Origin: Gymnothorax reevesii
Taxonomy: Eukaryota > Chordata > Actinopteri > Anguilliformes > Muraenidae
Assembly (NCBI GenBank): GCA_029721435.1
Contig: CM056576.1
Coordinates: 120,641,166 to 120,705,165 of the forward strand
Direction of reading: 5' to 3'
DNA: 64,000 nt
Shown: in pieces, positions 57,600 to 64,000 of the stretch
How positions within the stretch are numbered: the first letter of the stretch is position 1
How the letters are laid out: every line of letters begins with the position of its first letter
Translations under genes and position numbers: made by a program
Notes under the pieces: generated by a model
Databases searched by the model: none
Seen by the model: only the letters and a program-made list of their open reading frames with translations
What the model was told of the DNA's origin: nothing

Positions 57600-60500
57600 G
57601 GGCTTGATTAACTTAGGCCTTTATCACATTAAAAATCTCTAAGTACATAAAAAACTAATAACATGGCAAGCGATTGTCGAAGATAAAATAGTGTGACAAA
57701 CCATTGGATACGCTAACAGTATTTAGTACATGCTAAAATAAATCAGTAGAAGTATGTAAGTCGTTTTTATCCCATCAAGTGATAAATCATTCATTTGATT
57801 TCCTTTTTCTTGCACGGATATACACAAAGCTTAGAGTCACACCGAACAGAGATCTACAATGTCAGAACCAGGGGCAGAAATACTTGGGGTGCAGTTGCAC
57901 CCAAGCCCGCATGTGAGGAGGACTCATTGATAAGTAACACGTGACTGTGCCAAAACAGCCTTTAGTGCAACTAAATGCGCAAACCGGTCTATGTATAATC
58001 ATGATAAAATCAGGCCAGTAAGCTACTTACTCACATAAAGTACGATTGCTTTTTCCCTTTATGAACAGGACAGAGGTCAAATAGATCTCTGTTATGGCGA
58101 CAAACATTTTGAACTATTTAATCAGTATGTGATAGTCATGCAGATATGCAGGCAACTAAGTAAACAACCCAGGTAAAGATTTTTTTTTTTTTCAATTGAT
58201 GGTGGTTAGGCTTCAAATTTTCCATTAATATTATGGAAAATATCCTTCCGCTTGCTAACCTATTGCGAATATTTGTAACCAATCAAATGTTCAAGTAAGC
58301 ACTTGTTTAGCCAGCCTTTCTCAGTGACATGACTTGACTGAAAATGCCAGGCAGGCATCAAAGAACATACACAAGATGGGAGCGAAAAAAAAAAGGTATT
58401 GAGGTTGAGACAGGGGTAAAACTGCCTAAATTAAATACTTATTTTTTGTCTTCCTGTGCGATGTGCAACAGCACAACACCTGGCAAACAAGGGAATGGAA
58501 GCACCTGTTTGTAAGAAGAGATTTATCCTGGCTAGCAACCACGGTGCTATCTAGCTTGCTAGGAAAGTTAGCTAAGTAGCTAACTAGCTGCCAAGCCAAG
58601 CAACTGCCGGCATCCGACTTTGTTATTTACTTGTAGCTGGGTTATAATTTTCAGCTCTACCATTTTGCCTACTGCTGACAGCCAGTAGCTGTTTGTAATT
58701 TAAGGTATTTAGCTTGCACCCATTTAACTTTAAGGTATTTAGCTTGTTTTGGTTCAGCATTAAAATGGACACTGAACTGGAGATTTTAGAGTATAACAAC
58801 ACATTGAATGTTGAAAAAATTGAGTGACGTAAACTTGCATGAGTCTGACCATGCAGAAAGAATTCCTGGCTAGCTATCTAGTGAATAAATATTATTGATA
58901 GTGACTATAGCTAATAATGCAACATACAGTTGTGTGTGAAATAATTTATCAACTGTTCGATACTGCTAAACTCCATAATCAATGTTAATTACAGTAGCAA
59001 CATTTGTCAACTTGTATTATTTTTTATTAGATGGCTGGCCTGCTAATCTGTAGTTCAAGATCAAGATTTGGCTATTTACGTATCTTACATAGGGCAGAGA
59101 TTGCGAATTAAAGATGGTATGCACATTTTCCCTAAACAAACTGGTGCGACGCCTGTATATTCGGGTAGTTTATTTCTGTCAGTGTCAGCATAAATTTTCA
59201 CAGACTAACTGGATTGGATCAGGCCTGTATTTTCTGAATGAGTGGGCTTGGGGGGATCAAAAATAATTCCTCCATCTGAACCCATCATTACACGCTTCTG
59301 CCGCTGGTGAGAAGTAGAATGAACTAACAAAATAGCGTAGTAATTTTTAGCGTGCTGTTCAAAGACATCTACTTTTCACAATTGCTGTATCTTGTTAGTT
59401 GAGAGATAATTTCAAATTCAATGTACACTGCGCAAATTTTTTCATAAGCTTTGATTTTAAGAATGGGAGCTTTCATGAACTAGGTCATAAACTATTTCAG
59501 AGGAACTTGGGAACAACAGGTGATGATAGCATGTTGCTTTCTAAATTTAAAAACATTTTCGGTCTCAGCAGCCTCTCCCACCTCCTGAGTTTTTTAATTG
59601 TCTGCCAGCTATGTGCATTATCTTTGGGAGAAACTGACTCTCCAGACTCTCTTGATAAGATAGTTCTGCTTTAGCATTAGCCGTGGCTATTGTCATTGCT
59701 GAGGACACTACACTAAGCACTGCTGCTCAGAGGAAGCAGGACTTCACGGCTGTGTGCTTTGAACTGCCAGCGTGGATTAGCAGCAAAGGGGCTACAGACT
59801 GCCAGCGGCAAGGGGGTCACTGACTCCCGCACCTCTAAATAATACATCAAAGAGCCGGCCACACTCCTGCCAGAAGAGAGGGCTGGGAGGGTATAATGTG
59901 TGAGAGTTAGGGAGACAAGGGGAGAGGGGGAAGAACAGAAAATGAGAAAAAGAGGAACAGAGATGTCTTTTGCAGTGGTTTGTGGGTTATTCTGTGTGTG
60001 CGTGTGTGCGAGTGTGTGTGTGTGCGCGCGCACATGTGCACACGTGTGCGTATTTGTGTGTGTGTGACTGCTTGATCGTGCGAGTAACTTGGACCTGAAA
60101 GATGGAGAGATAAGGGTTGCATGACCCCCACTTTCAAAAAATGTAATTCTGTCACGTGCTCTTTTTCAAGGCAAAATATTAGGAAAGTATCGAGGATCAA
60201 GTGCAAATTTTCTTTATATGCCAGGCGCTTCAGTCTAACTGCATGCTAACAGACTTTTGTTGACCATGATTTTTCCCCAGCCATATTTTCTTAACTTATT
60301 ATTGAATAATATGTAAATGAATATATGCTGATGAAAACAGTAACTGTGGTGCCTTGTATGTAATGGCTGTGCGCTCAACTTCAGCAGCCGGCATCTTACC
60401 ATTTCTGAACTCCTGCTCCCGGCCCAAAATAGGTCAGCGATGAAAATGATGTCTTGTGATAGTTTTTAGCTTAGGTTATTAATCTCATCACGTCTCCATG

Positions 60501-60832
60501 GAGACAGCATGAAATAAAAACTAATCTAATCCAAAGCGCCAGGCACACTTTGCTTGTAAATAATACAATAATGGCATGACTAGCCTTGAGTGCACAATAC
60601 AGAAGCGCAATTACAATCTGATTACACAGGCAATCCATGTAATATCTGATTTGTAATAGGTGTTTGCGGTTTATGTGACTGCACATTATCTCGTTATACC
60701 TGCCTCAAATGACAGCAACAACGCATGCGCTAACCTGGCCGACTCCAAAACCAAATGCTCGACATACTGTAAATGTAAGTTAAAATAAGCGAATGAGTTT
60801 TTTTAACAAAAAAGAAAACATGATGCTTTTCT
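57600..60832. other. Gene-free stretch with possible conserved non-coding DNA
   Basis: No exon is supported. GT-rich microsatellite DNA lies at 59996-60065. The part 60230-60740 has even composition, a 14-base palindrome GTCTCCATGGAGAC (about 60491) and TAATCTAATCC and CAATCTGATTAC homeodomain-type words, so it may be regulatory. Short repeated words such as GGTATTTAGCTTG occur at about 58703 and 58733. Confidence 0.35.
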
Positions 60833-60904
60833 CTCTCTGTCTCTCTCTCTCTCTCTCTCACACACACAGACACCCACACACACACACACACACACACACG
60901 TGAA

Positions 60905-60938
<34 letters not shown>
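60833..60938. repeat. (CT)n(CA)n-(TG)n compound microsatellite with hairpin potential
   Basis: A CT run leads into a CA run (60860-60898), then CGTGAATGCG, then a TG run to 60938. The CA and TG runs are mutually complementary across a short loop. Confidence 0.8.
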
Positions 60939-60941
<3 letters not shown>

Positions 60942-61534
60942 CTTCTCTGCTTGTTGTTTCTTTCAGACATTTATGCTAACAAAATGATGCCTTATTAATC
61001 ATGCTCGCATCTATTTCAGGTTACTATGGTGATAAAGCCAACAAATGCAAACATTACTAGTCAGATCATAGTGCTCCTTCCACCACATCAAAGGTGTATT
61101 CAAATTCTCTTAAATAGATGGCCTTTTTCCTTGCCTCTCCGCTTTTTCTTGACCAAGCTAGGAAACATTAAAAAGGTCAAGAGAAAGTTTAAGGGAGGTC
61201 TTAAAGGTACCTCGGGCAAATCAGATGTGCTTTCCTTCAAGACCTCATGAACTTGACGGTAAAGCTGGCCTTCACAATTTATCGGATAACTTTGGGACAC
61301 AAATGACGTATCCAATCACCACAACTGCAAAGGTTTGTGGTCCATAATCAATATGTCCTGTCTTCCAAAGATGGTCCTGCGTCTCTTTAATTGGACGAAT
61401 GCGTTAATTACTTCCTTGCCTTCATGAAATAGACAGTTCAGATGCTCCTTGTCATGGTTTTTAGCCATACTGGAATTTGGATGCACCCCTTGAGTAGTTT
61501 CTTCTTCTTCCTCTTCTTCTAACGGTGGAATTTA

Positions 61535-61700
61535 GGTGTGGCGGGTAGTGGATCCTGGGTCAAAATCTGGCCTGAGGCCTGACTTTGATGAATTTGCATG
61601 TTCAGTGTTCATGTGGGTTTACTCCAGGCTCCTCAGTTTCCCTGCACAGTTCAAAAACATGCATATCACATTGACAGGGGACCCTAAATTGCCTATATTC
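61535..61700 (+). mobile_element. tRNA-derived SINE fragment
   Basis: B-box-like GGGTCAAAATC (about 61557), followed by a body typical of fish SINEs (TTTGCATGTTCAGTG.., GTGGGTTTACTCCAGG.., CACAGTTCAAAAACATGC, then CTAAATTGCC). Confidence 0.5.
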
Positions 61701-61720
61701 TCTTGGTCAAGCATCCAGGT

Positions 61721-61870
61721 GTGACAGTTGTAGGGTCCTGTCACAAGTGCCTCCTAATAAGTACGCGCCCTGGCAGCCTTGGCGATGTGGTCAGCGTGTT
61801 TGACTATTACCCGGGAGTCTGGAGGTTCAAGTCCCCGCCCGGGCCCTCCTTCAGCCTGCCACATTCTGGC
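61721..61870 (+). mobile_element. tRNA-headed SINE unit, copy 1
   Basis: GTGACAGTTGTAGGGTCCTG begins the unit. The A box is TTGGCGATGTGG (61779-61790) and the B box GGTTCAAGTCC (61824-61834), 45 bases apart as in tRNA genes. It is not a functional tRNA gene: I could not fold an acceptor stem and anticodon arm. Confidence 0.6.
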
Positions 61871-61936
61871 GCGATTGGCAGGATCTGGGGCATCCTAATG
61901 GATGGCAGCATGCGTAAAGCATGGAGGGGGAAAGAT

Positions 61937-62105
61937 GTGACAGTTGTAGGGTCCTGTCACAAGAAGTGTCTCCTAATAAGTAAGTGCTTTGCCAACAAGT
62001 CTGGCTCTTTGGCGACGTGGTCAGTGTGTTTGATTATTACCCAGGAGTCTGGAGGCTCAAGTCCCAGCCCGGGCCCTCCCTCGGCCTGCCACACGGGTAT
62101 TTTCT
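61937..62105 (+). mobile_element. tRNA-headed SINE unit, copy 2
   Basis: Starts with the same GTGACAGTTGTAGGGTCCTG, 216 bases after copy 1. The A box is TTGGCGACGTGG (62009-62020) and the B box GGCTCAAGTCC (62054-62064), with the same 45-base spacing. It carries a short extra segment before the A box. The two units form a direct tandem. Confidence 0.6.
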
Positions 62106-63305
62106 TTCCCCTGCCAGTCCTTCCGCAGGATGCCTGTGAACAGGATGCAAGCAAGGGAAATTTAAAACATACCGCTGTGTGTACTACAGGAAGTTGACGT
62201 TGTCTTTGTTCAGTTTTTGTTGGACTGTTCAGCCCAGAAGATATAGCCAGTTAACCAAAAGAAGATGGTGGATGCAAAGCAATAATAAGTGCAAGTGCCA
62301 AAATGTATCATTTTATTTGATAGCGTATTGAGTCACAGGGCCAGAGTAGAGATGTACATGGCTGAGCTCATCATGCATTTATATGACACAATGAGCTCAA
62401 AAGTAATGCAAAATACACTAAAACATGTTCAAAATCAATGAGAAACATAAAACTTTGATGCTTTGCACAAATGGCACAATAAACAGATCCAACTCAATGA
62501 TGAAATCGAAAGAAAGCAGGAATGCACAAAAGCACCGGGCAGTACGCACAATCTATGCATTATTGTCCCTTTCTTTGCCCTTTTGCAAATAAATAAAAAA
62601 TCATGTGACTGTGACTGAATAGTTCATGCGCTGAAATTGTGACCAAAAATAAGTGAATAAGATAATGGGTTATTATTATTATTATTATTATTATTATCGA
62701 TATAGTTAACCTTTATAAAATAATCAAAGATGGATAATTATGGTCAACAATAATCCAAATAAGCCATCATCTGTACAGCCGTTCAGCGGCAGGCCTTCCC
62801 TGCCTGCTTCGTCTCTCTCCACATTGAAGAGGGGACTGCAGTGTTTTTTATCACTTTGGAATGATTCCAGTCCCATTACTGTGCAAACTGCAGCAAACCA
62901 CTTTACCCTCAACAGGCCCAGAAGGAGCCAATCTTCATAAGTGGGTTACTGAATGTACACTGTGCTAATGAGCAGTGAAAAGCCAGCTAGTCACCCCAAT
63001 ACATTCAATCAGCATTCATTGTTGATTTACTTCCACTGCTGATTTACGTTTCATCTATGTATCACTGTGTGGCTGCAAAGAAGCTAGGCACGTCCGAGCA
63101 TGATTGTTTTATGAGTACCTCCACACGGATACATGTGTGGAGGATGATTGCTTGTTTCCAGACCTTCTAGGACTTGGCATACTTCCCTTTCATGATTAGC
63201 ATCTGCTGGTGTGATAGCTATTCACTCAAATGCATGTATGCAAATATGCAAGCACACATGCTCATGTTCACATATACATGAGCGCACAAACACACGCGTG
63301 GGCGG

Positions 63306-63351
<46 letters not shown>

Positions 63352-64000
63352 GGAATTACAAGTACAAACATGTACGCACTCTCAAGGTCTCAAAGACATA
63401 TCACGCACAGTTGTACACTTATGTGGTCAGGCATATGCTCTTTACTCTCGATACGAAGACATGCATGCAATTACACCTGCACCCTGCCATCTACGCACAC
63501 ACACACATGCATGGGTGCGCATACACACACAAACGCGCGCGCGCGCACACACACACACTACTCAACATTCCCCCTCCCACTTGCACATGCTCCCTCAACC
63601 GCCCGCCCACGGCGCTGCAGATCTAACTTTAAAAACATTAACGTCTCTCCGTTTGAAATAACCCTCTCTATTCGTCCCTTCATGTGATTACAGGGTCCCA
63701 TCACTGAAGATGGTTTTAATTAATGAACGACTTTCCGAACCATGGTTAGAGTAGCAGATTGGCTTTACACCCTGTCTCAGTTGATAAACCCCGACTACAC
63801 TGCATTACGGGTCTCCAACCACAATAAAAACTGCTTTATTGCTGCATTCTGGGAAAATGAACGCAAACAAAAATGCTGAATGCTCCAGAAGTTTACCTCT
63901 CCAGATTTTCACCACACAAAACCAATGAGGACGGAATGATTTTAAAACCTGCTGACTCATGCTGCCATTTCAACCCATCATCTGGGTCTTGGCTGCGGAA
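62106..64000. other. Gene-free stretch to the window end
   Basis: An ATT trinucleotide run lies at 62670-62697 and CA runs at 63307-63350 and 63536-63558. Open frames at 63211-63687 are CA-repeat artefacts (His/Thr-rich). No exon with splice sites was recognised. Confidence 0.5.

Noticed and set aside
61721..62105. Functional tRNA genes
   Set aside because: A and B boxes are present, but no complete cloverleaf could be drawn; they are SINE heads.
63211..63687. 158- and 143-residue open frames
   Set aside because: Products of CA/CG dinucleotide repeats rich in His and Thr; not genes.

Overview
This window is nuclear DNA from a ray-finned fish, most likely a teleost. The genes have introns with vertebrate splice sites, and the three recognisable genes are vertebrate orthologues. 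The repeats are those typical of fish genomes: Tc1-like elements, hAT-type and TTAA-type MITEs, tRNA-derived SINEs, a Tf1/sushi-like chromovirus, and long (CA)n and (TA)n arrays. I see no prokaryotic operon, CRISPR array or plasmid feature.

Genes. (1) 461-3657 (+): the last five coding exons of vwa5b2, a VIT/VWA-domain protein; the 5' part lies outside the window. (2) 8532-16230 (-): complete nine-exon alg3, the ER mannosyltransferase of N-glycan precursor synthesis. It lies tail-to-tail with vwa5b2. The deduced protein is 438 residues, but only if one intron is read as a minor-spliceosome AT-AC intron (9288-9705); another intron has a GC donor (10870-12539). (3) 30342-31251 (+): complete two-exon camk2n2, a 79-residue CaMKII inhibitor, with a long AT-rich 3'UTR to about 32905. 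As I recall, the human 3q27 region also carries VWA5B2, ALG3 and CAMK2N2 close together, so this looks like a conserved synteny block. ECE2 and EEF1AKMT4 were not found here.

Repeats. 3658-8531 holds a 2.1-kb element with arms of more than 600 bp in inverted orientation. The alg3 introns contain a GTAACGGAATTAC motif cluster and a hairpin. 16231-30341 is intergenic, with a short palindromic element, an hAT-like MITE with an 8-bp target duplication, a Tc1 remnant, a solo LTR, an LTR-like block and microsatellites. 32906-42989 holds several MITEs, one of them carrying telomere-like DNA, and SINE or hairpin-led repeats.

The most striking region is 42990-51023. A decayed Tc1-like transposon is split by an apparently intact Tf1/sushi-type chromovirus LTR retrotransposon (43211-49733). 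Its two 1108-bp LTRs read as identical, it is flanked by TATCT target duplications, and gag and pol are both open. The gag start codon lies in the last six bases of the LTR. The predicted primer-binding site lies inside gag codons and is complementary to the predicted 5' end of the transcript, as expected for self-priming. The gag stop and pol start overlap as TGATG. From 51048 to the end no gene is visible, only MITEs (one TTAA element with a nested 67-bp insertion), SINE modules, microsatellites and possible conserved non-coding DNA.
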